Shown: positions 44,882-55,666, counted from the stretch's first letter. The stretch: DNA of 64,000 nt from Pseudomonas sp. WJP1 (GCF_028471945.1 NZ_CP110128.1:46001-110000); one strand, 5' to 3'. A program made the numbers and translations. The notes: generated from the sequence alone by a model not told the origin.

Positions 44882-45115
44882 TCAGCGGTCATTCTTCTGG
44901 TAGATGATTTTCCTGGTGCCACCGTCGCACGAGCCAACGACCATGTTCTGGTCGTGCACTTCGTCATTGGTCACGATTTCCAGGGTGTAGGACGTCACCC
45001 CTGCGGCCTGGATCTTGGCTTCGATTTCGGCCTTGAGTTCTTCACAAGGTTTGGGTGCCGCCAGGGCCGAAGTGGCCAGGGCGCAACAGATAACCGCCAA
45101 GGCAAAACGTTTCAT
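44882..45115 (-). CDS. DUF1161 small exported protein, copy 1
   Basis: A 77-residue exported protein: signal peptide MKRFALAVICCALATSALA, then PCEELKAEIEAKIQAAGVTSYTLEIV and GSCDGGTRKIIYQK. The two cysteines probably form a disulfide in the periplasm. AAGGAG lies eight bases before ATG 45115. A second copy lies at 47039-47263 and shares CEELKAEIxAKxxAxGVxxYxLEIV. The function is unknown. Confidence 0.8.
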   Translation of the reverse strand: MKRFALAVICCALATSALAAPKPCEELKAEIEAKIQAAGVTSYTLEIVTNDEVHDQNMVVGSCDGGTRKIIYQKNDR

Positions 45116-45212
45116 GGTTGAAGCTCCTTGAGGCAGCGCGCACAGGTCATGCGTTTTTGCTGCTGTCATTTATTCGACCACAGTTTTACCCGGCAAATCT
45201 GTTTCAACTCAA

Positions 45213-45287
45213 AAAAGATCGCAGCCTTTGGCCGTTCCTACAGGATCAACGTCAATCTGTAGAAGCTGCCGGGGGCCGCGATCTTTT
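45213..45287. repeat. REP-type inverted repeat (AAAAGATCGCAGCC type)
   Basis: AAAAGATCGCAGCCTTTGGC on the left and GGGGCCGCGATCTTTT on the right form an imperfect inverted pair. This is another dispersed REP class of P. fluorescens, lying between DUF1161 copy 1 and osmC. Confidence 0.7.
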
Positions 45288-45302
45288 CATTTCAATGCGA
45301 AT

Positions 45303-45734
45303 TCAGCTGAGCAAAGTCGCATCCAGGCTGATTTTCGCATTCAACACCTTGGATACCGGGCAGCCCTCTTTGGCCTTGTTGCTCAACTCATCGAACTGCG
45401 CCTGGCTTGCGCCGGGGATTTTGGCCTTGAGGATCAGTTTCACGGCCGTGATCGCAAAACCACCTTCTACCTGATCCAGAGTGACTTCGGCGTTGGTATC
45501 GATGCTGTCAGCCTTGAGGCCGGCGTTACCGAGAATCATCGAAAACGCCATGGAGAAACAGCCTGCGTGGGCCGCTCCGATCAACTCTTCCGGATTGGTG
45601 CCCTTGCCGCCCTCAAAACGGGCCTTGAAGCCGTAGGGCGCGTCCCTGAGCACCCCGGTTTCGGTGGAAATCGAGCCGATGCCGGTTTTCAGGTCACCTT
45701 CCCAGTGGGCCGATGCTTTCTTGGTGATAGCCAT
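45303..45734 (-). CDS. osmC: OsmC-family peroxiredoxin
   Basis: A 143-residue thiol peroxidase that reduces organic hydroperoxides. The reactive cysteine is in [15 protein letters not shown] and the resolving cysteine in [11 protein letters not shown], the standard OsmC pair. ATG 45734 ([15 protein letters not shown]) is supported by GAGGAG eight bases upstream. The length fits OsmC rather than Ohr. Expression under osmotic or stationary stress is typical. Confidence 0.92.
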   Translation of the reverse strand: MAITKKASAHWEGDLKTGIGSISTETGVLRDAPYGFKARFEGGKGTNPEELIGAAHAGCFSMAFSMILGNAGLKADSIDTNAEVTLDQVEGGFAITAVKLILKAKIPGASQAQFDELSNKAKEGCPVSKVLNAKISLDATLLS

Positions 45735-45975
45735 GCCTGTCTCCTCAAGATCCGGCGCGAAGGGTCGCGCCGTTGTGGTTTCGGTCGCTAGGGTTCTGAG
45801 GGTAGGCGGGGGAGCAAAGTTCAGCGCATCTGATCGTTCGGCTTTTTTGTCGGTAAATTTCGCCGTGCTATTGAAACTCGGGTATATGCCCTCATTGCAT
45901 GAAACACGCTTATGGATTCGGCAGGTTTTCGTTTGCAAACAAAAAACCTGCGCCCTCAATTGGAGAAGCAGGTTT

Positions 45976-46977
45976 ATGAAACGACTGTCCGATATCAAGT
46001 TCTCGACCCTCGACCTGGTGCCCGTGCGGGAGAGCGGCAGCGCCGCCCAGTCGTTGCGCAACTCGCTGGACCTGGCGCAGCACGTCGAAAAATTCGGCTA
46101 TAACCGGTTCTGGGTTGCCGAACACCACAACATGGACGGCATTGCCAGTTCTGCGACCTCCGTGCTGCTTGGCTATCTGGCCGGTGGCACCTCGACCATT
46201 CGGGTCGGTTCCGGCGGAGTCATGTTGCCCAACCATGCGCCGCTGGTGATCGCGGAACAATTCGGCACGCTTGAAAGCCTGTATCCGGGGCGCATCGACC
46301 TGGGGCTTGGCCGTGCGCCCGGTTCCGATCAGATGACGGCCCGTGCCCTGCGTCGTGAACGCTCCGGCAGCGCCGACGATTTCCCGGACGATGTGGCCGA
46401 ACTGGTGCGTTATCTCGGCCCGCGCACGCCGGACCAGCGCGTTATCGCGATGCCAGGAACCGGCACGAATGTCCCGATCTGGCTGCTGGGCTCAAGCCTG
46501 TTCAGCGCGCAGCTGGCAGGGGAGCGCGGTTTGCCCTACGCCTTCGCTTCACACTTCGCTCCACGCTTCATGCATGAGGCCATTCGTGTCTACCGCAATC
46601 ATTTCAAGCCTTCTGCGGTGCTGGACAAGCCTTATGTGATGCTCGGCGTGCCGCTGGTGGCCGCCGACACGGATGAACAGGCCGACTATCTGGCGACCTC
46701 GGTATTCCAGCGCATTCTCGCGCTGATGCGTGGGCAGAGCCTGGTGCAGCGCCCGCCGGTGAAAACGATGGATGGGTTGTGGTTGCCCCATGAGAAAGAA
46801 GCCGTCAGCGATTTCCTGGGGTTGGCGATGATCGGCAGCCCGCAAAAAATCCGCGCCAGGCTGGAAGTGCTGATCGAGCAGACCCAGGCCGACGAACTGA
46901 TTTTCACCTGCGATCTCTACGAACACGCGGATCGCCTGCATTCCTATGAGCTGCTGGCGCAGGTCATGAAGGGCTGA
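45976..46977 (+). CDS. Luciferase-like flavin-dependent monooxygenase
   Basis: A 333-residue LLM-class flavin oxidoreductase (TIM barrel) using FMNH2. Family segments are [76 protein letters not shown] and [20 protein letters not shown]. It resembles YhbW/MsnO8-type proteins of unknown substrate. ATG 45976 is preceded by GGAG. It has its own terminator and is divergent from osmC. Confidence 0.86.
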   Translation: MKRLSDIKFSTLDLVPVRESGSAAQSLRNSLDLAQHVEKFGYNRFWVAEHHNMDGIASSATSVLLGYLAGGTSTIRVGSGGVMLPNHAPLVIAEQFGTLESLYPGRIDLGLGRAPGSDQMTARALRRERSGSADDFPDDVAELVRYLGPRTPDQRVIAMPGTGTNVPIWLLGSSLFSAQLAGERGLPYAFASHFAPRFMHEAIRVYRNHFKPSAVLDKPYVMLGVPLVAADTDEQADYLATSVFQRILALMRGQSLVQRPPVKTMDGLWLPHEKEAVSDFLGLAMIGSPQKIRARLEVLIEQTQADELIFTCDLYEHADRLHSYELLAQVMKG

Positions 46978-46990
46978 GCACGCTAACCGC

Positions 46991-47020
46991 AAAAAGCCGA
47001 CGCGATGGCGTCGGCTTTTT
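46991..47020 (+). terminator. Bidirectional terminator (LLM gene / DUF1161)
   Basis: AAAAAGCCGACGC-GATG-GCGTCGGCTTTTT is an A-flanked, T-flanked hairpin between two convergent genes, 13 bases after the monooxygenase stop. It should work in both directions. Confidence 0.9.
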
Positions 47021-47038
47021 GCTTGCATAGGGTTGGGA

Positions 47039-47263
47039 CTACTTTTTGTAGACTATTTCCTTGCTGCCCTTCTCGCAGGTGCCGACGATTTTTCCGCCAG
47101 ATGCATTGCCTTTATCAACGATTTCCAGCGAATAACCCGAAACGCCCTTGGCATCGAGCTTTGCAGCGATTTCGGCTTTCAACTCTTCGCAGGACTTGCC
47201 ACCTTCAGCGAAGGCAGTACCCGCCAGGCTCAACAAACCTACCGCCAAAATAAACTTCTTCAT
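47039..47263 (-). CDS. DUF1161 small exported protein, copy 2
   Basis: A 74-residue exported protein with signal peptide MKKFILAVGLLSLAGTAFA and a mature part CEELKAEIAAKLDAKGVSGY...GTCEKGSKEIVYKK. It is paralogous to the protein at 44882-45115, with the same two cysteines. ATG 47263 gives the better signal peptide; ATG 47272 is possible. The two copies lie 2 kb apart, with osmC and the flavin monooxygenase gene between. Confidence 0.8.
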   Translation of the reverse strand: MKKFILAVGLLSLAGTAFAEGGKSCEELKAEIAAKLDAKGVSGYSLEIVDKGNASGGKIVGTCEKGSKEIVYKK

Positions 47264-47385
47264 CGGTCGCATTCTCTGGTCGGATCAAAAAAAAGGCATC
47301 CAGCCATTGGCCGGAAACGCGCCTTGCGCATTGCCAGTCCCTATGGCAATCGGCCAGCGCGCAAGTTCAGAAGACTAGACCAACG

Positions 47386-47601
47386 TCAGCTACTGGCAAT
47401 CCGGAACCCGACCTTGAGCGTCACCTGGAAGTGCGCAGCCTTGCCGTCCTTGATATGGCCGCGGGTTTCGGTCACTTCAAACCATTCCATGTACTTGAGA
47501 CTCTTGCTGGCCTCGGCCAGCGCGTTGTTGATCGCGTCTTCGATACTGCTGGTGGACGAGCCTACGAGTTCGACTTTCTTATAGGTGTGATGGTCAGTCA
47601 T
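47386..47601 (-). CDS. Dodecin, flavin-storage protein
   Basis: A 71-residue dodecin, which forms a 12-mer that binds flavins or CoA. Typical segments are YKKVELVGSSTSSIEDAINN, the flavin-stacking Trp in LKYMEWFEVTETRG and HFQVTLKVGFRI. AAGGAG lies six bases before ATG 47601. The length matches the family exactly. It may buffer FMN for enzymes such as the nearby flavin monooxygenase, which is speculation. Confidence 0.92.
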   Translation of the reverse strand: MTDHHTYKKVELVGSSTSSIEDAINNALAEASKSLKYMEWFEVTETRGHIKDGKAAHFQVTLKVGFRIASS

Positions 47602-47758
47602 GGCGTTCTCCTTAGGGTGTGAAATACAGCCTAGCAGTGATTTTCTGACTTACTTCCTTCGGGCGGTGCGACATGGAGGCTCACATTTACTGCACTTTCT
47701 CGAGTCCCTGAAGTCCCAACCAACACACGCCACTCATCAACAATGCAGGAGAGCCACC

Positions 47759-48057
47759 ATGGCCAACAGCTCGTTACGCAAAGCCTCATTGCAAAGCATG
47801 GAAGCGGAGATCGAGAGTCTGCTCAAATCCTTGGAAAGCCTGAAGGACGACGCCTCGGACGAGTCGCGTAAAACCCTCAAGGTGCTTAAAGGCAATGCCG
47901 AGAATGCCTTGAGGCATTCGCGCCATCTGCTTTCGGATGCCTATGAAGAGGTCAAGGTCAAAACCCGTGAAACCGGCATCGCCACTCGCGATTACGCACA
48001 GGAGCACCCCTGGACGACTGCCGGTGTTGCCGTCGGTGCGTTGGGCCTGTTGGCGGC

Positions 48058-48085
<28 letters not shown>
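47759..48085 (+). CDS. DUF883 (ElaB/YqjD-like) membrane-anchored protein
   Basis: A 108-residue protein with a long amphipathic helix ([20 protein letters not shown] through [20 protein letters not shown]) and one C-terminal membrane helix ([20 protein letters not shown]). This is the tail-anchored layout of ElaB/YqjD, which bind ribosomes at the inner membrane in stationary phase in E. coli. AGGA precedes ATG 47759. Its last 28 bases overlap the convergent trpI gene. Confidence 0.83.
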
Positions 48086-50322
<2,237 letters not shown>

Positions 50323-50323
<1 letters not shown>

Positions 50324-51135
50324 TGAGCCGCCTGCAAACGCGTTTTGCCGAACTCAAGGAACAGAATCGCGCCGCCCTGGTGACCTTCGTCACCGCCGGT
50401 GACCCGGACTACGACACCTCCCTGGCAATCCTCAAGGGTTTGCCGGCCGCTGGCGCCGATGTGATCGAATTGGGCATGCCCTTCACCGATCCGATGGCTG
50501 ACGGCCCGGCTATCCAGCTGGCCAACATCCGCGCGCTGGCAGCCAAACAGAACCTGGCGAAAACCCTGGAAATGGTGCGTGAGTTTCGCAAGGACAACAA
50601 CGACACGCCACTGGTGCTGATGGGTTACTTCAACCCGATCCACAAGTACGGCGTGCCACGTTTCATCACCGACGCGAAAGAGGCCGGTGTCGATGGCCTG
50701 ATCGTGGTCGACATGCCGCCCGAGCATAACGGTGAGCTGTGCGACCCGGCCCAGGCGGCCGGTCTGGACTTCATCCGCCTGACCACGCCGACCACCGACG
50801 ATGTGCGCCTGCCAACAGTCCTTAATGGCAGCTCCGGGTTTGTGTACTACGTATCGGTGGCCGGTGTGACCGGTGCTGGCGCGGCAACCCTGGAACACGT
50901 CGAAGAAGCGGTCACTCGCCTGCGTCGCCATACCGACCTGCCGATCAGCATCGGTTTCGGCATTCGCACGCCGGAGCAAGCGGCATCCATTGCGCGCCTG
51001 GCGGACGGTGTAGTGGTGGGTTCGGCACTGATCGATCACATCGCCAATGCCACGACGCCGGATCAGGCCATCGATGGCGTCCTGAGCCTGTGCTCGGCGT
51101 TGGCCGATGGCGTGCGTAAGGCCCGCGTCAGCTGA
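50323..51135 (+). CDS. trpA: Tryptophan synthase alpha chain
   Basis: Cleaves indoleglycerol phosphate to indole and glyceraldehyde 3-phosphate, 270 residues. The catalytic Glu and Asp are in [19 protein letters not shown]. The barrel motifs [23 protein letters not shown] and [11 protein letters not shown] follow. The gene is coupled to trpB and ends the operon at a strong terminator. Confidence 0.97.
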
Positions 51136-51197
51136 AGGTAAAGTTCCTGATACAGAGGAATTAGAACCTCCCGACACAGACTAACCAGCAAGACCGA

Positions 51198-51229
51198 GGG
51201 CTTCAGGACTACGTTCTGAAGCCCTTTTT
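51198..51229 (+). terminator. Terminator of trpBA
   Basis: GGGCTTCAG (51198-51206) pairs with CTGAAGCCC (51216-51224), followed by TTTTT. It lies about 60 bases after the trpA stop. Confidence 0.9.
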
Positions 51230-51256
51230 GTTGTGTGTGTGGTGAGGAAAGCCCCA

Positions 51257-51697
51257 ATGAAAATGCCGAAACGTCTGATTGCCAGCCTGGGTGTGCTGAT
51301 TCTCAGTGCGACCCCGTTGCTGAACGCCAGCGCCGATCAGCGCAACGATCATGACCACGGCGGCCCGCAACAGGGCCAATACGATAACCACGACAATGAC
51401 CATCGTGGCGGGCAGGACAACCATCGCGGTGGGCCTCCCCGGGATTTTGGCCCGGTGCGCCAGACGATTCATGACCATCACGACTATTTCGTCCGTGGTG
51501 CGCCGCCACCTCCAGGCATACATCTGGAACGTGGCCGGCCACTGCCCCATGGCTATTACGGCGAACGCCTGGACAATCGCGCATTGAGTCGTTTGCCGTA
51601 TTACCAGGGCTACGAATGGCGTCGCGCGGGTAGCGATATCGTATTGATCGCGATGGGCAGCGGTATTGTCTACGAGATTCTCGAAGGGGTGCTCTGA
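51257..51697 (+). CDS. CigR/RcnB-family periplasmic protein
   Basis: A 146-residue exported protein. The signal peptide (LIASLGVLILSATPLLNASA) is followed by a low-complexity His/Asp/Gly/Gln region (RNDHDHGGPQQGQYDNHDND) that could bind metal. The C-terminal RcnB-like domain is RGRPLPHGYYGERLDNRALS, then YEWRRAGSDIVLIAMGSGIV. The name CigR comes from a Salmonella anti-virulence homologue. Function here is unknown. It has its own terminator. Confidence 0.8.
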   Translation: MKMPKRLIASLGVLILSATPLLNASADQRNDHDHGGPQQGQYDNHDNDHRGGQDNHRGGPPRDFGPVRQTIHDHHDYFVRGAPPPPGIHLERGRPLPHGYYGERLDNRALSRLPYYQGYEWRRAGSDIVLIAMGSGIVYEILEGVL

Positions 51698-51710
51698 CCC
51701 GCGTTTGGCA

Positions 51711-51747
51711 AAAGGCTTCGCGGCGGTTGCGCCGCGAAGCCTTTTTT
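51711..51747 (+). terminator. Terminator of the CigR-like gene
   Basis: AAAGGCTTCGCGGCG and CGCCGCGAAGCCTTTTTT form a long hairpin with a GTTG loop and a T run. Its end overlaps the stop codon of the convergent DUF4105 gene at 51746. Confidence 0.9.
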
Positions 51748-53707
51748 ACGGCAACTCCAACCCACCCGAAGCTTTGTGCAACTTGCGCAGGTGTTCGCCA
51801 ATCTGTTTCACATTGGCCTCGTTGGCGGCCATTTCCGCTGCACGGTCTGGATCGAGCAGCGCCCTGACTTCCTTGTCCAGATCCCCGGTCAGTGCCTGAA
51901 GCTGCTTCTGCCGCAGGCTGGTCTCCGATTCCAGGCGTTGCCATTCAGCCGGTTGCGGCAAGCCATACCCGCCGCTGCCGAGCAATTCCGCCGGACGACT
52001 GAGGAACCCGCTGCTATCGAGAATTTGCCTCAGTGTCGCGTTGGCTTTGTCCATTCCACCGTTCTTCAGCTCACGGGCACCCAGGTAACGTTGCTTGACC
52101 TCGTCCTGGGCCAGAAGCAACTGCTGGCGATAGCTTGCCTGTTCCAGCAGGAGCAATGCCGCACTGGTGCGCAAATCCGCCTGATCGAACCACTGGCGAC
52201 GCTGCGCTGCGGTCAGGGACAACCAGTCTTCGACCTTTTCCTGTTTGATCGGTAGTTGCTTTCTCAGTACCTCGAACATCGCTTGATAGCGATCGCGGAA
52301 TGAGTCAAAGCGATAACCCAGGCGCAGTGCCTCACGTGGATCGTCCAGCACGCTGGTATCCGCCAGCCCGCGACCCTTCAGCACTTCCAGCAAGCCATTG
52401 GGCATGATGTTGTCGAGCGCAACCAACTTCGAGTTGTTGGTGCCGCCACGCAATAACTTCAGCTCTTCGACAGCGCAGTTGTTTGACAGGAAGAAGTAGT
52501 TGCCGTCGTAACTCCAGTGCATCTCGGCGGCACGTTCCACCACGTTTTCGATCTCTTCACGAGACAGGTTCAGCGGCACGGAGGCGAGGCTGCGCAGTTC
52601 GGTCTTGGTGTATTCGTCGATCACCTGGGCCAGTGGCAGCACGAACAGGCGTGACGGGTATTTGCCCACCAATCCATCCCAACTCGATAGCTGCACGTCG
52701 CCCACGAACGCGCGGTAGGACAACACCAGGTGCTGGTCCAGGTCCAGGCGGCAATCCGGCCCGCGTGGCCGGCCCGGTGCGCAGATCACCAGGCGCAACA
52801 TGCTGTGGCCCCAACGGCTGACCCAGTTCTGGTTGGCTTCTGCCAGTAGATAGTCGACAGCGTAGACCCGCTCTGGATCGACCTGGCCCAAAGGCGTCTT
52901 GGCGAAGTCATTGCCGGCATTGAGGAAGGCGAAGGTCTTGCCACAATCGCCTTTGGCCGCAGGTGCCCAGCCGAAGCGTTCCTTGTAGTAGCGGTACAGC
53001 GCAGGGCGACGACAGGCGTAGCTCGGGTCGAGGAGGAAATACTCCATGTTGACCGCGACGAATTCCTTGGGGCTGCTGGTCTCGTAGATATCCGGGCTGC
53101 GGACGATCTGGCGGTTGTGCTGTTCGCGCTCACCACGACGGCCAACGTACTGCTGCCACCCGGCAAGGTCGAGCAGGCGCGGGTCGTCGCTGAACGTAAA
53201 GCGTCGATCGGACTGGCCGCGGCATTGATCGGGAATGCCGATCAGCCCTGAACTGCCGTTGCGTTGGGTACAGCGCTGGATCAGCGTGCGCTCCTCATTC
53301 GACCAGAGACGCGAGCGGTCATAAATGTGGGTCAGCTCATGCAGCACCGTAGCGAGCATCTCCCGGCGCACAGTGCCATGGGGGCGATAGGTCTTTTTGG
53401 TCGCGGCGCTGCCATCGGTGAGGCTCGCCAACAGGTTGCGGTTCAGATCGAGCTCGGACACCAGTGACGCCTGGCCGTAGGCATCGCTGCGCATGTTATC
53501 GGTCCAGCCGACGTCAATACGCCGGTCGAGTTGCTCGATGAACCGTGGCGGCAATGCCTGCATGGCTTCATCAAGCAACGCTTGGCTGGCTTGCTGCTGC
53601 GCGGGGCTCAGGCCTTCGGTCTTGAGGCGTAGTTCGAGGTCGGCGTGGGCCGCGCTGCCGAACAGCAGCACGACCCCGGCCAACAGCCAGGCAGCTGGAG
53701 ACCTCAC
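51746..53707 (-). CDS. DUF4105 exported protein with HExxH-like motif
   Basis: A large exported protein, 653 residues, with signal peptide ending FGSAAHA. The N-terminal half has a putative zinc-peptidase helix, REMLATVLHELTHIYDRSRL (HELTH), and FVAVNMEYFLLDPSYACRRP. The C-terminal half is the DUF4105 domain (WGHSMLRLVICAPGRPRGPD, WSYDGNYFFLSNNCAVEELK), recalling NlpC/P60-like permuted proteins. A dual peptidase-like protein is possible but no substrate is known. It overlaps the upstream DUF2388 gene by 4 bases, so it is part of that operon. Confidence 0.8.
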   Translation of the reverse strand: MRSPAAWLLAGVVLLFGSAAHADLELRLKTEGLSPAQQQASQALLDEAMQALPPRFIEQLDRRIDVGWTDNMRSDAYGQASLVSELDLNRNLLASLTDGSAATKKTYRPHGTVRREMLATVLHELTHIYDRSRLWSNEERTLIQRCTQRNGSSGLIGIPDQCRGQSDRRFTFSDDPRLLDLAGWQQYVGRRGEREQHNRQIVRSPDIYETSSPKEFVAVNMEYFLLDPSYACRRPALYRYYKERFGWAPAAKGDCGKTFAFLNAGNDFAKTPLGQVDPERVYAVDYLLAEANQNWVSRWGHSMLRLVICAPGRPRGPDCRLDLDQHLVLSYRAFVGDVQLSSWDGLVGKYPSRLFVLPLAQVIDEYTKTELRSLASVPLNLSREEIENVVERAAEMHWSYDGNYFFLSNNCAVEELKLLRGGTNNSKLVALDNIMPNGLLEVLKGRGLADTSVLDDPREALRLGYRFDSFRDRYQAMFEVLRKQLPIKQEKVEDWLSLTAAQRRQWFDQADLRTSAALLLLEQASYRQQLLLAQDEVKQRYLGARELKNGGMDKANATLRQILDSSGFLSRPAELLGSGGYGLPQPAEWQRLESETSLRQKQLQALTGDLDKEVRALLDPDRAAEMAANEANVKQIGEHLRKLHKASGGLELP

Positions 53708-54024
53708 AGTGCGAGGATGGCTTCGGCGAGATCCTGATCACTGGCTTCGCGGGCTTCCGGAACGCGAGTGCGCAACAAATTGAGAGCGGATTCCAGGTGC
53801 GCACCACGAATATCGCCGTTGCTGGCGACGAAACTGGCGGCATCGTCTTGGGCTTGGCGGACAATTTTCGAGTCGCGGATGGACGTCGTGGTGTCGGAAG
53901 TGAAGTCCAGTGTGCGCTGGGTGGCACGAATGAGAATGTTGCTGGTGGCAACCAGGGTTTGGGCCTGGGCCACATCAGCCAACAACAGTAGGCCAAGAGT
54001 GGCAACAATCAGTGGGTTACGCAT
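53704..54024 (-). CDS. DUF2388 exported protein, copy 1
   Basis: A 106-residue exported protein with signal peptide (LIVATLGLLLLADVAQAQ). The DUF2388 domain has TTSIRDSKIVRQAQDDAASF, VASNGDIRGAHLESALNLLR and the end SDQDLAEAILAL. It is the gene next to DUF4105 in the operon, overlapping its start by 4 bases. The function is unknown. It shares the DDAASFVAS-G-IRGA-LESAL block with the two following copies. Confidence 0.83.
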   Translation of the reverse strand: MRNPLIVATLGLLLLADVAQAQTLVATSNILIRATQRTLDFTSDTTTSIRDSKIVRQAQDDAASFVASNGDIRGAHLESALNLLRTRVPEAREASDQDLAEAILAL

Positions 54025-54052
54025 GGAACGACTCCGGAAAAACTTGGGATAA

Positions 54053-54367
54053 CTATTGGACGAGAATTGCCTGTGCCAGTTCAAGGTCGCTGGCATGAAG
54101 TTTTGGCCGGGTCTGGCGCAGGTAAGCCAGGGCCGACTCCAGCCGTGCGCCTCTCATCTGGCCATCACTGGCGATGAATGCAGCGGCATCATCCCGGGCG
54201 GCGAGCAGTTTATGGTCGAAGGGGGCAGAGGTCACCATGCCTGAGGCATAACTGCTGGCCACGATGCCCTGGGTAGAAAGGTTAAACGCGTCGAAGGCAT
54301 GGGCCGCCCCCGAGTACCAGGCCGCTAGAAATACCGGAGCAATCAGCAGGTTTGAAAGAAAACGCAT
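54053..54367 (-). CDS. DUF2388 exported protein, copy 2
   Basis: A 104-residue exported protein: signal peptide (FLSNLLIAPVFLAAWYSGAA) and DUF2388 domain (SAPFDHKLLAARDDAAAFIA, SDGQMRGARLESALAYLRQT, LELAQAILVQ). It lies 28 bases before copy 1. It is the most diverged of the three in its N-terminal half. Confidence 0.83.
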   Translation of the reverse strand: MRFLSNLLIAPVFLAAWYSGAAHAFDAFNLSTQGIVASSYASGMVTSAPFDHKLLAARDDAAAFIASDGQMRGARLESALAYLRQTRPKLHASDLELAQAILVQ

Positions 54368-54474
54368 GAGACTCGACAGTTGAACGTGAGTCCCAAGGCT
54401 AGCGCAAGGCCCGGGCTAGAGCCAGTGCTGAAACATTGGGACACGCCATGCGTGTCCCGCATCTCGACAAACGC

Positions 54475-54792
54475 TTAGATGGTCAGGATGGCCTGTGCCA
54501 ACTGTGCGTCGGTTGCGTTCAGTTGAGGAGCCTGATGGCGAATGTGATCAAGTGCGCTTTCCAGTTTTACCCCACGAATGCTGCCTTCGCTGGCGACGAA
54601 GCTGGCAGCGTCGTCACGGGCCGCGAGCACGATCTTGTCGTCCTTGAACGAAGACGTGACGTCGGAGGTCGCGTCGGACGTGGCTTTGAGTGCACCGACG
54701 ACGGCATCGGTGGTCACGATGAAGCTGGTGGCGTGGGCATTGGCAGCCACGGCAAGCAGGGCAGCAGCGCTGAGCAGACGAAGACGGGACAT
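54475..54792 (-). CDS. DUF2388 exported protein, copy 3
   Basis: A 105-residue exported protein: signal peptide (LLSAAALLAVAANAHA) and DUF2388 domain (TSSFKDDKIVLAARDDAASF, VASEGSIRGVKLESALDHIR, AQLAQAILTI). AAAGGAG precedes ATG 54792. It is the first and probably promoter-proximal gene of the DUF2388-DUF4105 group, though 107 bases separate it from copy 2. Confidence 0.83.
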   Translation of the reverse strand: MSRLRLLSAAALLAVAANAHATSFIVTTDAVVGALKATSDATSDVTSSFKDDKIVLAARDDAASFVASEGSIRGVKLESALDHIRHQAPQLNATDAQLAQAILTI

Positions 54793-55131
54793 GGTGTAAC
54801 TCCTTTGGATAAGACGATTAAAAAGTGGTGCAGTGTCTGATGAGTTAGACGTTAGACACTCGGGGGGGCAACACGTTCTGGCTTGATATTAGGCCTGAGC
54901 AGGGCGTTTCGAACAGCCTATAAGAGAAAAGGTTGCTAAAAATCAGTTTGATCGGCCAAAAGACAATTGCAGAACTGTAACGGTCAGGTTTCTGATTATA
55001 GAAACTGTACCTGTTTGCGCATTAACAGGCCTGAAACGACAAAGCCCGTCGCGGTTTCCCACGACGGGCTTTGTTTTTTCAATTCGGGTTGCTGGCGGTA
55101 GACCCTGCAGGTCAGGGCCAGCGACGCTGAC
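54793..55131. other. Gene-free region with ACTGTAC motif and terminator
   Basis: 339 bases with no credible gene. It holds AACTGTACCTGT-TTGCGC (55003-55020), of which a near-identical copy lies at 55500. AACTGTAA lies at 54973, and a strong hairpin plus T run at 55040-55079. The promoter of the DUF2388 group must lie near 54800-54900. A short right-facing transcript ending at the hairpin is possible. Confidence 0.6.
55040..55079 (+). terminator. Strong intrinsic terminator with no gene upstream on its strand
   Basis: CAAAGCCCGTCG (55040-55051) pairs with CGACGGGCTTTG (55062-55073), followed by six Ts on the plus strand. On the minus strand the T run is interrupted (TTTGTCGTTTC), but it could still serve the DUF1127 gene in that direction. 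Confidence 0.85.
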
Positions 55132-55347
55132 TTAGCGCCAGAACGGCTTGCTCAGCTCTTCGTAGCGTTGTGCTTCGCTAATCCCGGCGTCAGCCAGCAG
55201 ACGCGAATCCAGACGAGCCAGTTGGTGGCGGCTGGAGATGCGGCGCTGCCACAGCATCAGATTGGCGATAACGCGCAGAGGCATGGAAGCCTGGGTTTTT
55301 GCAGCGGTGTCTTCGAAGAACAGATCGGAACTGAGTGTACGTTCCAT
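55132..55347 (-). CDS. DUF1127 small basic protein
   Basis: A 71-residue protein with the DUF1127 (YjiS-like) C-terminal helix pair: RVIANLMLWQRRISSRHQLA, then RLDSRLLADAGISEAQRYEE and the end LSKPFWR. Short DUF1127 proteins in alpha-proteobacteria bind RNA and affect phosphate and carbon metabolism; in Pseudomonas the role is unclear. ATG 55347 (MERTLSSDLFF) is preferred over ATG 55356, since GGAAGGA lies eight bases before it. It is flanked on both sides by an ACTGTACCTGT direct repeat. Confidence 0.82.
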   Translation of the reverse strand: MERTLSSDLFFEDTAAKTQASMPLRVIANLMLWQRRISSRHQLARLDSRLLADAGISEAQRYEELSKPFWR

Positions 55348-55666
55348 GGTTTTCATCCTTCCGCTTATGGCGGGATTAGGTAGTGGCTTAACTGGTGCCC
55401 ATGATCCTCTTGTTTGCCTAGTCTCTGTAGATACAGTTCATCTGTATTGTGAGAGCTCAGTTAACTGTTTATAGGGGGTGTACTGGTCGAAAATGAGGCA
55501 ACTGTACCTGTCTGCGCCGTTATGGTGCAATTTTGCTCATTTGAGTGAGAAGTGTAGGAAAATTCGGTAGGAAAAGACCGGTACAGCAGTACAGTTTTTG
55601 TCTGGATTTGGCTTGGCAACAGCAAGCTGACGAAACTGTGTTTGCGTCAGCTGCCATCTGTATCAA
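55348..55666. other. DUF1127 upstream region with clustered GTACAG/CTGTAC sites
   Basis: 319 bases without a gene. ATACAG-TTCAT-CTGTAT (55431-55447) is a 6-5-6 palindrome. AACTGTACCTGT-CTGCGC (55500-55517) repeats the element at 55003 with one mismatch in 18. GTACAG-CA-GTACAG (55581-55594) is a tight direct repeat. This clustering resembles operator arrays; the regulator is not in the window. Confidence 0.6.
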
